A DNA stretch of 64,000 nucleotides, from assembly GCA_019925095.2 (NCBI GenBank), contig JAHHIN020000030.1, forward strand, positions 8,392,501 through 8,456,500, given 5' to 3'. Position 1 is the stretch's first letter; each line of letters begins with the position of its first letter. The translations under genes and the position numbers were made by a program. Below, piece after piece: positions 10,930 to 21,181 of this stretch. Source of the stretch: Dendrolimus kikuchii (taxonomy: Eukaryota; Arthropoda; Insecta; Lepidoptera; Lasiocampidae). Below the pieces are notes generated by a model. That model did not search any database, was not told where the DNA came from, and saw only the letters and a list, made by a program, of their open reading frames with translations.

Positions 10930-11721
10930 CGACGGGAGGCAGCCGGTGATTTTCACACTACCCCACTGGCATATTCCCGATAAGGGTGGTGTTCGCAGTG
11001 ATGGATTTACATTAGGGGCACTAGTGGCTCGTGCCCAGAGCGCGAGCGTTAATTTCCGGTTGCGTTCGGAGCGTTCACTCCGACGTCCAGGGTCCGCTTT
11101 CCTACTTTTTCTAGTCCACTTCGCGCGGTCTTCAGCATCCCCCGTTTTGAGACCATTGGTACGCATGTCATCCTTCACAACGTCAAGCCAACATTTCTTG
11201 GGCCTTCCCCTTCGACCGGGACCTGGTGGAGGCGGCATGGCTAGACATTTGTTCCCCACATAATTAGCCGGTCTCCGTAAAACGTGGCCGTACCAACGTA
11301 AGCGACACTCTTGCAGTTTGTTTGCTATGTCACGGACATGAAGACTGCCGCGGATGCAGGAGTTCCTGACCCGGTCTTTCCGCGTCACTCCACACATCCA
11401 TTGCAGCATATTCATCTCCGTGACACACAGTTCTTGCTTGTGTCGCTCAAATATAGGCCACGCTTCACTGCCATACAAAAGGACAGATCTAATGATGGAT
11501 TTATAGACCTGTCCTTTTAATTTAACCGGCATTTTGGGGTCACAAATGACACCTGTCACCTCACGCCACTTAGCCCAAGCTGCTGTGATACGGGCCTTGA
11601 CGTCGTGGTCGATATCCCTGGATGCACTAAGTACAGATCCCAAGTACTTAAACTGATCCGTGCGCTCGACCGTATCTTCGCCTATGCGTACGGATGTGGG
11701 ATCTGTAGTGTTGCAAGTCAA
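10930..11721 (-). pseudogene. RTE-type LINE, C-terminal part of the reverse transcriptase ORF
   Basis: A 5'-truncated coding fragment. Motifs typical of the post-RT region of RTE-like elements are visible: QFKYLGSVLS, ARITAAWAKWREV, SIIRSVLLYGSEAWP, ECRLRWYGHVLRRP and GRRGRPKKCWLDVVKDDM. The frame starts abruptly near 11721-11735, consistent with 5' truncation during reverse transcription. No polymerase active site is present, so it is inactive. Its coding end is uncertain because the frame continues past the usual end of this domain. Confidence 0.8.
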
Positions 11722-12008
11722 GTACTCAGGTTTCCGTAAAGGGATTCACCGTTAAAGAAACAAGAGTTCTATATTCCTAATTTTCGACAAACAATTTTTT
11801 AGCCTTGTAGGGAAGAGAGAAATAACACAAACTAAGCATAAACTAATATATATTTTGCTTCTCAAAGCAATCAGTCCCAAAAACATTATTTATCTTAAAA
11901 ATATCGATTTCGGAAAGTATTTCTTCGTTCTGTCCCAGAGACCTCATCAAGGATCCGTCAGGGTCCTGGAAAAACACAAACAGTATAAATCAGCAAACAT
12001 ATATTTAA

Positions 12009-12245
12009 CTAGTTGTGCCCAAGACTTTATCTGCGTAGTTTTTGTTTTCGCGGAGCCCAAAAAAATTTTTTTTAAAGTAGCCTAAGTTACTCCTTGTAAC
12101 ATCAGCTATCTGCCAGCGAAAGTCCCGTCAAAATCGGTCCAACCGTTTAGAGATTAGCCGGAACATCGGAACATTCGGAATCTCCTGGTCCGAATTTTGT
12201 CCCCTGATTTTTTTCACATTTTTGAAGTGAAACTTCTATATAGAC
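12009..12245 (+). repeat. Interspersed repeat (LINE 3'-tail type), plus orientation
   Basis: It contains CAGCTATCTGCCA, CGGTCCAACCGTTTAGAGATTAG and CCGGAACATCGG. The same series occurs reversed at about 18755-18900. It begins AACTAGTTGTGCCCA, similar to ACTAGCTGTACCCGGC at 12857 and to CTAGCTCACCCGGC at 57620. I take these as tails of an abundant LINE family. The family name is not asserted. Confidence 0.5.
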
Positions 12246-12427
12246 GGGGTTCTATATAGACTATCGATGTTTTTATTGGTTCCGGATCGAATTCAGTTTT
12301 TTGTTTGATAAAATAAAATGTTTAAATAAAAAATGCATTAATTAAAATGTACCTAACCAAACCAAATCATAATTTGCAGTAAACCTGCGAAAAATCGAAA
12401 TGTGTGCTGGGACACATAGTAGGAGTG

Positions 12428-12557
12428 AAACTTCAACGGACAAGTGGAAAAACGAATCCCAACAAAATTTAAACTTGAAGTTTTACGGGCAGGTTTTCAA
12501 ATTGGACAAGCGTAAAACTTTGTTGCGATTCGTTTTTCCACTTGTCCGTTGAAGTTT
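12428..12557. repeat. Foldback MITE-like element
   Basis: The arms AAACTTCAACGGACAAGTGG... (12428 on) and ...CCACTTGTCCGTTGAAGTTT (to 12557) are inverted copies over about 43 bp with about two mismatches. They enclose about 45 bp. Nothing is encoded. Confidence 0.75.
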
Positions 12558-12599
12558 TTTTATTGTGACATTACAAACAGACACTTCAATTTTATTTAT

Positions 12600-12840
12600 C
12601 TGTATAGAGTATAGATAATAGCCCATAAACGTCCCACTGCTGGACTCGAGCCTCCCATTCATAAGGAAACGGACATTATCTCCGTCACCCTTATCTAAGG
12701 CAGAATGGTGGGTCAGACACTGATTATCTCGATGTGCAGATTTCATGATGTTTACTTTCACCGTGAGCACGTGAGTAATATTAAGCACATTAGCTAAAAA
12801 ACTGCCTAAGTGATGCGTACTTTTGGGCCGGGCTCGTACC
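12600..12840 (-). repeat. Old tRNA-derived SINE copy
   Basis: It shares with 33630-33945 the series GAGCCTCCCAT, ATCTCGATGTGCAG, ATG-TGATGTTT and CTTTCACCGT, followed by GCACATTAG-TAAAAAAC and AAGTG-TGC. The tRNA-like head that is clear at 33880-33940 is decayed here. Orientation is inferred from that copy. Confidence 0.5.
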
Positions 12841-13350
12841 TGCGTACTCTTATATTAAACTAGCTGTACCCGGCAGATGTTGTCTTGCCCTCAAAAAATT
12901 AAAATCCTGATACCTATTGCAGCGCCATCAACCGGGACCAATTGTTAATCTAAACCACTCGAATCTATTCGAAAAAAACACAAAAAAAATCATAAAAATC
13001 GGTCTTATCGTTAAAGTGGTGTTCAGCGGCACCACCTACCGGGTCCAATCATGAATCTAAACCATCCCGGGATACACTTGAACATAGATAAAAATAATTT
13101 CACCTAAATCAGACAAATGAAAATGAGTTTAAATGCAGTCACCATTGCCGAAATCACCCGGGAGAGATCATAACAAATGAATGGCTAGACTGATGTTGTG
13201 ACTGATGTTTTTTTAATAATTAATATCATATTTTAATACCTATTATCCTATTCCGGACTAAGACAATTCCAAAAATTAAAAATCATAAAAATTTGTTCAG
13301 CCATTCTTGAGTTATAAATGGTGTAACTAACACGACTTTGTTTTATATAT

Positions 13351-13825
13351 TGTTACATACCGATAAAGAACGTACACTTGCATATCGTAAAACGCAGTTT
13401 ATTGCCTTCTTTGATTTAGAAATTCTGTTGTTTACTTTGTGTTTAGAATTTTTAATACAGAAAAACATGCTATTGTTATTGAACTTGTTTATGGCCGTCG
13501 AAGCTTTCCAGGTGTGCGGGATTAACTCGGCGAACGCGATCCTTTGTTCTATTATACAATTTGGTATAAAACAATGCCCAATCAGAGGGTTGGGGCAGTC
13601 AAGCAGTCAAGCGACGACTACGATACGAGTAAGACGTGTGTAGTACTTTCGATTAGCGATATAGTGATGGACTTTGCGCGTGTTGAATTGCATTGAATCG
13701 GGCAGTGTAAACTGGTTGCATCCAGTTTTATTTGTACATGTTTTATACGTGTTTGTACAGTTCTAATAAACTGTATAGTAATTCCAACGGCATTTATTTT
13801 AATTCGAGTCCTGTAGCTCGTAACA
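13351..13825. mobile_element. Solo LTR
   Basis: 475 bp bounded by the inverted termini TGTTAC...GTAACA and flanked on both sides by ATAT(AT), a plausible 4-6 bp target-site duplication. Near the 3' part is AATAAACTG, a possible polyadenylation signal. No internal retrotransposon domain adjoins it, as expected after recombination between two LTRs. The family is not identified. Confidence 0.6.
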
Positions 13826-14074
13826 ATATATAGATATAAAAATTAAAAGCTAGGTACGCCCATGAACGTAGTCTTACCTGTTGCTTGAAAGTAGCGACTG
13901 TGGATATGCCAGTCCTACCGATTTTCCGCCAGAACTGCCAAGCGGGATGCGTGGCACTTTTATAGTCGTATGGTAAAGGAAGTGTTGCCTCCGAGCGAAT
14001 TTTCTCAAAGTGATGTAGTTTATCTGAAATTTTGAACTACTACATCTTTATATATTTTTACATTTATACTGGTA
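13826..14074. other. Intergenic, nothing recognised
   Basis: AT-rich sequence between the solo LTR and the minisatellite. No gene seen. Confidence 0.4.
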
Positions 14075-14522
14075 GTTTTGATTGATAGATTTGGTAATAG
14101 TGGTAGATTTGGTAGATTCGGTTGTTTTGGTAGTTGTGGTAGTTTTGGTAATTTCGGTTGTTTTGGTAGTTGTGGTAGTTTTGGTAGTTGTGGTAATTTT
14201 GGTAGATGTGGTAGTTTTGGTAGCTGTAGTAGTTTTGGTAGTTTTGTTTTGTAGATTTGGTAGTTTCAGTAGATTTGGTAGTTGTGGTAGTTTTGGTAGT
14301 TGTGGTAGTTTTAATAGTTGTGGTAGTTTTGGTTTGTAGATTTGGTAGTTTTGGTTGGTCGATTTGGTATATTCGGTTGTTTTGGTAGTTGTGGTAGTTT
14401 TGGTAGTTGTGGTAGTTTTGTTAGTTTTAGTAGTTGTGGTAGATTTGATTGCTAGATTTGGTAATAGTGGTAGATTTGGTAGAGTCGGTTATTTTGGTAG
14501 TTGTGGTAGTTTTGATAGTTGT
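14075..14522 (+). repeat. GGTAG minisatellite, left part
   Basis: Imperfect tandem repeats of the 9-mers GGTAGTTTT and GGTAGTTGT, alternating as an about 18-bp unit, with variants (GGTAGATTT, GGTTGTTTT). It continues at 16071 after a LINE insertion. Frames through it read as monotonous Val or Gly-Ser-Phe-Cys repeats and are not taken as genes. Confidence 0.92.
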
Positions 14523-16070
14523 AGGCAGGATCCGGCGTCTTGGACTGGAGGTGGCGCTTCAGAAGACTGAGGCCGTGTTCTTCCACGGCCCTCGGAACCG
14601 TCCACCTCCAGACACCGCTATTATAGTAGGAGGCATCCGCATCGGCATTGGGGTGACCATGAAATACCTTGGATTGGTTCTCGATAGCCGGTGGGATTTT
14701 TCGGCACATTTTCGGCAGCTGCTCCCCAGACTCAAGGGGGCAGCGGGTGCGCTGTCGCGCTTGCTCCCCAATGTCGGGGGGCCGAACGCCACGTGCCGAA
14801 AACTCTTCGAAGGCATCGTACGGTCGATGGCCCTCTACGGAGCCCCTGTATGGGCGGATCGCCTGACAGCCAAAAACGCACCGCTATTGCGTCAAGCACA
14901 GCGCATAATGGCCGTCAGGGCGATAAGGGGATACCGTACGGTGTCCTTTGAAGTGGCCTCGCTACTCGCCGGATCCCTCCCATGGGACCTGGAAGCCAGG
15001 GTCCTGGCGTCACTGTATGTGTGGCGCAAAGAGGCCCTGGCCAGGGGCACCAGACCCGCGCCTCGCGAAATCGAGGCGTGCAGGTCGGAGCTCCGCCAGG
15101 TCGCCGTGGGAGTCTGGGATGATCGCCTTAGACGCCCCAGCGCGGGCCCCATCACCATCGAGGCGGTGAGGCCCGTCCTGCCGGATTGGATTGGACGAAC
15201 ATACGGCACCCTGACGTTCAGGCTGACGCAGGTCCTCTCGGGGCACGGTTGCTTCGGGAGGTACCTGTGTCGCCTCGGTCGCGAGCCGACGTCAGGGTGC
15301 CATCATTGCGACACAGGCGACGAGGATACGGCGCTGCATACCCTGCAGGAATGTTCTGCATGGACGGAGCAGCGCCGAGAGCTCGTCGCCTTCACCGGAC
15401 TACACCTTTCGCTCCCGGCCGTGGTGCGCACCATGGTCGGGAGCCGCACTGGATGGGACGCCGTCTCCTCCTTCTGCGAGCACGTCATGTTTGCGAAGGA
15501 GGAGGCGGAGCGGGAGCGTGAGCGTACGTCCTTGCTCCGCTCCCGCCAAAGGAGGACGCGCCGACGCCGGAGGTCGGAACTCGACCTTCGGCCACCGTAA
15601 GCGGGCGGCGCGGGTGGGGCCCTTAGGGGTATAGGGGTTCTCACTCACCCGCACATGCCGTCGAGATGAGAGCGCGAGTGTTCCGCGCGCGCTCATCTCT
15701 CTTCCCGTGGGGCGCGCTACAGACCGCCCCACGCAAGAATGAGACACAGTAGTAGCCGGGGGATACGTCCCCTGGCATAGGAAGAGGCCCAGTGAGGGGG
15801 GCCCACGCCTGCCAGGGCATTGCGGAGTCGGGTAGCCCATTTCCCGTAGCCCTGGCATAAGGCGCAGGACGGAACACCCAGGGGTTTTAGTGGGTATCCC
15901 TAACTGGGGAGTGGCAATAGCGTGGCACCGGTTCTGACCGGGCACGCTAGTGCCACCCCCGATCTGGCGAATCCCACACTCACACGGGTCGCGAACATCC
16001 CCCCAAGCTTCTGTGCCTGTCGCGGCTTAGTCCTCAAACGGATTTCCCCTGGCCAAAAAAAAAAAAAAAA
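14523..16070 (+). mobile_element. R1-clade LINE, second family, 5'-truncated
   Basis: A GC-rich insertion inside the minisatellite, ending in a 17-18 base A-tail. The target-site duplication is AGTTTTGATAGTTGT at 14508-14522 and 16071-16085 (15 bp). It contains the 3' third of ORF2 and a 3' UTR (15601-16052) unrelated to that of copies A and B, so it is a separate family. Confidence 0.92.
14524..15600 (+). pseudogene. R1-clade ORF2 C-terminal fragment (second family)
   Basis: The open frame enters from the minisatellite and becomes recognisable at RRLGLEVALQKTEAVFF, downstream of the RT active site. It continues with MKYLGLVLDSRW, SRLLPNVGGPN, MALYGAPVWAD and IRGYRTVSFEVASLLAG, and a C-terminal knuckle (CHHCDTGDEDTALHTLQEC). 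A basic Arg-rich tail ends at the stop at 15600. The corresponding part of copy B (25926-27291) has the same domain order but clearly different sequence. The frame is uninterrupted, which suggests a fairly recent insertion, but the enzyme's N-terminal domains are absent. Confidence 0.9.
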
Positions 16071-16400
16071 AGTTTTGATAGTTGTGGTAGTTTTGGTTGG
16101 TCGATTTGGTATATTCGGTTGTTTTAGTACTTGCGGTAATTTTGATAGTTGTGGTAGTTTTGGTACTGGTGGTAGTTTTGGTAGTTGTGGTAGTTTTGGT
16201 AGTTGTGGTAGTTGTGGTAGTTTTGTTAGTTGTGGTGGTTTTGTTAGTTGTGGTAGTTTTGATTGGTAGATTTGGTAATTGTGGTAGTTTAGCTAGTTGT
16301 GGTAGTTTTGGTTGATGGATTTGGTAGTTTTGGTTGGTAGATTTGGTAGTTTGGGCAGTTTTAGTACGTTTGGTAGTTTTGGTCGTTTGTGTAGTTTACA
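16071..16400 (+). repeat. GGTAG minisatellite, right part
   Basis: Continuation of the array at 14075-14522. The two halves were contiguous before the LINE inserted. Confidence 0.9.
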
Positions 16401-17249
16401 CAATATTTATTTATATAAATAAAACTAGAACGGGTTGAAATAGGTTATTGAAGTTTGTATGGGGGACCAATCATTTATCAAGTTTAAAGCTATAAAAATT
16501 CATAATCTTTAAAAAATGCGACTTTTACTCGATCTGTGTGTCTGAATACCGAAAATGGACATAGATACTATTCATCCCGGTAGATGGGATAGTTTGGCAT
16601 ATAAAATGAAGTAAATCTTCCGAGGGCAAATAGCACCAACATAAAAATACAATACAATATATCCTGTATTAACGCCTGCTCTTAAAACAAGAGGTACGCA
16701 ATAGAGTTTGACGCGCGGCGGAGCCGCGGGGTAAACTCTAGTTTATTATAAGTTTACTTCACGATTATTGTTATTCCTCCTCAATGATATAATAACAATT
16801 AAAATGTCTAGAACTTTTGAGAAATTAGAAAAGTTTTTTTTTAATGATTTATCTCCGTTTATCTATGCTTTGGTGTATATTTATCTATAGTCTCGAACGT
16901 TTCTAGAGTCCGCGCCATAAAAGAAGTCTTACAGACGCGGCGCTGCAATCGCCGAACTTAATCCTGCCGAGTAATGATTTGCTAATCCGTAAACCAATGT
17001 AGCTAATTACTGAATAATAAATACAAAATATTCCATATTTAATTATTTAAAATTTATTTCCTAGCTACTTTACGAACAAAATTCTCTCAAATAGCGGAGC
17101 TGCTACTTTGGTTCCTTTATTATCCGTCGGACTTCTTTCGTGGCGCGGACTGTATATCTTGTTTTTTTCTTATGAGAAAATAGGTGAACTAAACCTCTAC
17201 AACATTATGTTTAAAACAATTTATTTATTTTGGTATTCATAATCATCAT
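16401..17249. other. Repeat-derived intergenic sequence
   Basis: No gene recognised. 16430-16745 has the look of a LINE tail (ACGCGCGGCGGAGCCGCGGGG near its end). An imperfect inverted pair, GTCCGCGCCATAAAAGAAGTC (about 16909) and GACTTCTTTCGTGGCGCGGAC (about 17130), may mark a small decayed element. Confidence 0.4.
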
Positions 17250-18452
17250 CGTTTTAACGGTTTTAAGCGCGGTAATTTTATTTGATTTTGGTTTTTCCGA
17301 GGTCGGCCACTTTTCAGTGGCCGTGATCACGGAAGACAAAGATGTCAAGTGTCAACGAGTATTGGTAAAGTTTTATTTAGCCTACCGCCAACTTATTAAT
17401 TTTAATTATTTAATTTTTAATTTTGTTTATGGTTATTATTTAATCTATGGGAGCCTAATTTAATTTACTACCGCTTCGCAACATGTTATGGCTTGAAGAG
17501 AAGAAGCGGCGCAAGAAACTCTTCAGCAAACATGCCTAGCTCTAATAATTTTATATAATATTAAAATGGGTGGAAGGAAAAATAAAAGTAATTATCAGTC
17601 AAGTTGGTTTGTGTTCCGTTGTACGCAGAAAGAGCTCACAGTGTCTTGAGGTCTGGCAGCTGGTTTTTGCTGGGTTTGGGTCTTAATAGTTTTGATAATT
17701 GGATCCCAAACAGGTGGTACTTGCCAACCATCTTCTCTATTGAAATTTGGGTGTTTTTTGATTTCAATAGCCTCACGCATCATTCTAGGTATGAAACGAT
17801 TCTCTTTCGCGAGGATTTGTGGGTTATCGAATCTGATGTAGTGGTTGGGTTTATCCAGCGTGTGTTCACTGATCGCAGACTTCGTAGACCTTGTGTGTTT
17901 CATGTCAGCAATGTGTTCTTTTACTCGTGTTTTTATGCTCCTCTTTGTTTGCCCAATGTATGACAATCCACACTCACAATCAAGCTTGTAAACCCCTGCA
18001 TCCTGGAGTGGGATATTGCATTTCACAGGTCTCAGAAATTGGGTAATCTTTTTCTGCGGCTTGAAATATGTTTTGATTGAAGCTCGCCTGAGGATGTGAC
18101 CAATTCTGTCTGTGACCCCCTTGATGTAGGGTAGGGTAGCAGGGCACCGCTCAACTGAAGGTGGTTTGGGGCCTTTGTGACGTTGGTGTGGAGTCTTCAG
18201 CTGATTGCGTTGTAGAACTCGCTTGACCTGCTGAAGCTCTCCAGCTATGTGGTTCTCGTCACAAATTTTCCGTGCTCTCTGAAACAAAGATTTGCCCACG
18301 GTAGCTAACTGACTAGGATGGTGGTGAGACGAACCATTAAGGTATTTATCTGTATGGGTAGGTTTCCTATACACCGTATGACCAAGAGTATTGTCAGGGT
18401 TCCTTAGGATGAGCACATCCATAAAATTACCGCGCTTAAAACCGTTAAAACG
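17250..18452 (-). mobile_element. Penelope-like element, truncated
   Basis: Bounded by inverted termini of about 29 bp: CGTTTTAACGGTTTTAAGCG at the left and CGCTTAAAACCGTTAAAACG at the right. It encodes a GIY-YIG endonuclease domain and the end of a reverse transcriptase. Shorter relatives lie at 8254-8460 and 34258-34330. Confidence 0.85.
17595..18422 (-). pseudogene. Penelope-like polyprotein, RT end plus GIY-YIG endonuclease
   Basis: The frame opens in the last RT motif region (TVYRKPTHTDKYLN, SSHHHPSQ) and continues through a linker to the GIY-YIG nuclease, where GVYKLDCECGLSYIGQTKRS, TRVKEHIADMKH, AISEHTLDKPNH and ENRFIPRMMREAIEIKK are visible. The conserved Arg and the late Glu of the nuclease appear to be present. 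The palm domain with the DD active site is missing, so the copy is 5'-truncated. GIY-YIG fused C-terminal to RT is the hallmark of canonical Penelope elements. Confidence 0.88.
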
Positions 18453-19161
18453 TAGTTTTATTATGTATACAAGTCGCGAAAACTTACGAAAATATTATTT
18501 TGGTATTGTTTTCAAATGACGGTGATTTACTATTTGTAACTTTTTTACGTTTTGTAAATTAAATTGTACAAATCTTTAGTACAGGTAAATATATATTTTT
18601 TTTTTAGGTGATCGTGGATGATAATTTAGACAGATAAATAAAATTGAAGTGTCTTCTTGTAATGTCAAAATAACAGCTGTACAGCATACTAAATGCATAT
18701 GAATGTATATAGGGAACATAAGAATTTTTTCAAAATTTTTGTCTGTCTATCTGTCTCGATGTTCCGGCTAATCTATGAAACGGCTGGACCAATTTAATTG
18801 GCAGATAGCTGATGTTATAAGGAGTAACTTTGGCAACTTTTTTTTAGGGTTACGCGAAAAAAATTCCACGCGTACGAAGTCGTGGGCACATCTAATTGTA
18901 AATATAATATGTTAATATAGAAAAAATGATTTTCTACTATAATATATAACTTTAGATACTTCTTAATTATCATTAAACAATCTGAGTGCAAAAATCTTGG
19001 TGTGTGAAGGACTTAAATAATCTAAGAAAAAACAGGGTATATTATATACATCATTCTTCTTTATTTATTACAATATGTACCAACGGTATTTAAATCTAGC
19101 AAGAGTATTAATGATAATTCGAATTTTAAAACAGTTCTCTAGTAAATAGACATCAGGAAAA
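18453..19161. other. Intergenic with one LINE-tail repeat
   Basis: About 18755-18900 is the minus-orientation copy of the repeat at 12009 (TCTATGAAACGGCTGGACC, GGCAGATAGCTGATGTTATA, CGAAGTCGTGGGCAC). The rest is AT-rich with nothing recognised. Confidence 0.45.
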
Positions 19162-19290
19162 ATGGCGCTCTACATACTGGCGAAAGTATTGAAACCTATT
19201 CTCATAGATTCCATGTTCATGGTCCTCTTTGTTGGTCTGCTTTGTCTCGCAAGAATGTATAGCGTATTGAAAATAGCACTAATTATATAA
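19162..19290 (+). CDS. Candidate 42-codon membrane micropeptide
   Basis: Not recognised. A small frame starts at GGAAAAATGG, a fair context for initiation, and ends at TAA 19288-19290. The peptide begins MALYILAKVLKPILIDS and has a hydrophobic centre (MFMVLFVGLLCLA) long enough for one membrane span. Codons are less AT-rich than the flanks. It could be a real small gene, the first exon of a larger one, or chance. No homologue is known to me. Confidence 0.2.
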   Translation: MALYILAKVLKPILIDSMFMVLFVGLLCLARMYSVLKIALII

Positions 19291-21164
19291 TCAGTGGACA
19301 GCGCTTAATGACTAAGTTTTTTGAGAAACTTGAAACAGTAACATTTCACTAATCAGATAATATAGTTTACACACTTAATATGGGTACTAGGTATTACTTA
19401 CTGCTGTTACTTAATTTATTAAAAAAAAAATGAAATGAAAATAGATATATAAATATAGAAAACTACACAACAAAGTATCATATTTCAAGTTCTCACCAAA
19501 AAATCCAACTTATTAAATTAACAATAGTTAATTGAAAAGACATTATGAAAAATGATGTTAATGTTTAGGAAAATAAAGCAATTTCTTATTAACAAAAGCT
19601 TGCAACATTTGATACAAGAATACTAATACTTACCATATAAAGTCACTTATTTAGTAGATAACCTACAAAGTCAGTCAAGAGCGTCAAATATCATGAATTT
19701 CTTCAATATTCACTTCTTCAATCTCACTCAACTCCGGTTGATAGTTCTCACTTCTTTGCCGTTTAACAGTCGGTTTATAGACTTGACTGTACATCTTTCT
19801 CATAAAACCGGACCATTCACGCATTAATTCTGTCAATTTCCTTTCATACTCCTCTCTTAGACAGCCAGTATTTTCGTCAATCCATTTCATAGCTTCTTTT
19901 AGTTCGTTCACCATCAACACGCGTTCTTCATCAGAAAGTTTGACCTCGTCTTCAAAGATTGACCGTTTGACTTCAAAGACATAAGATTCTAACTGATTTC
20001 TCGACTGTAAACGTAGTTTGTTTTCTTTATCTTCTTCTTGAAAAAACTCTGCTTCCGCAAGCATCTTAGTTACTTCACTTTGGCTCAATCTAATTTGATT
20101 GTTTATGGTAACGGTCTCGATGTTTCCCGTGCTACGGTCACGAGCTGATACGCTTAATATACCGTCAATATTTACTTTAAATGTTACGTCAATTTTGGCC
20201 ACCTCTCTCGGCGCTGGTGGTATGCATTTTAAATCAAAGGAACCAAGTAAATTATTGTCTTTGGTTAAAGCACGTTCTCCTTCAAATATTTCTATAGTCA
20301 TTGCATTTTGATAATCTCCGAGTGTTGTTAAATCTTTGGTTATTTGACAAGGTATCGGAGTGTTCCTCTCGATTATTTTATACATCATTCCTCTAGCTGT
20401 TTCTACACCTAGAGAAAGAGGTATGACATCAACTAATTTCAAACCTTTTATTTTGTTGTCCCTATTACCTGACAATATAGCTGCCTGTATCGCCACTCCG
20501 CACGCGACTGCTTCATCATGATTGATTGACGTTGTAATTTTCCTAAACTTTCCCTTTAATAAACTTTGTATCTTTGGTATTCTGGTACTACCACCAACCA
20601 AAATAACATCGTCAATATCATTTTTCGTCAATCTAGCATCCAACAAGGCTTTATCGACCAAAGAAATCGTTTTCGTAAACAGATCAGAACATAAACTTTC
20701 GAAAAATCCTCTGGATATAATTCTGTTATATTGAATATTGTATTCAACGCAATCGATATGAATTGATGTTTGGTTTGAAGATGTAAGTAGCCTTTTAGCA
20801 GTTTCAGCAGCTGTTTTCAACCGCCGAAGAGCCTTAAAGTCAGACGACACGTCAACTTTAAAACGCTTTTTGATGTCTTGTACAAAAAAACTCACCAACC
20901 GGTCGTCAAAATCATCGCCGCCTAAATTCGGTTGTCCAACAGTTGATTTAACTTGAAAGACATTGTTCTCCCTAATATGTATCACTGAAACATCAAAATG
21001 GCCTCCACCTAGATCAAAAATTAATATTTTAGAGTTATTATTCAATTTCGTACACATACCGTACGCTAAAGCAGTCGCTGTAGGTTCGTTGATTACTTTC
21101 AAAACTTCCAAGCCAGCCAAAACGCCCGCCGTCTTGGTTGCTTGGCGTTGCGCATCATTATAGT

Positions 21165-21174
21165 AAGCTGGAAC
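21165..21174. repeat. Target-site duplication, left, of R1 copy B
   Basis: AAGCTGGAAC, repeated at 27712-27721. On the minus strand it is part of the hsp70 codons for Val-Pro-Ala-Tyr. Confidence 0.95.
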
Positions 21175-21181
21175 CGCATAC

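Noticed and set aside
14082..14520. Open frames reading as Val-rich or Gly-Ser-Phe-Cys repeat proteins (also 15922-16315)
   Set aside because: They are direct readings of the GGTAGTTTT/GGTAGTTGT minisatellite in different frames. There is no start context or non-repetitive coding part.
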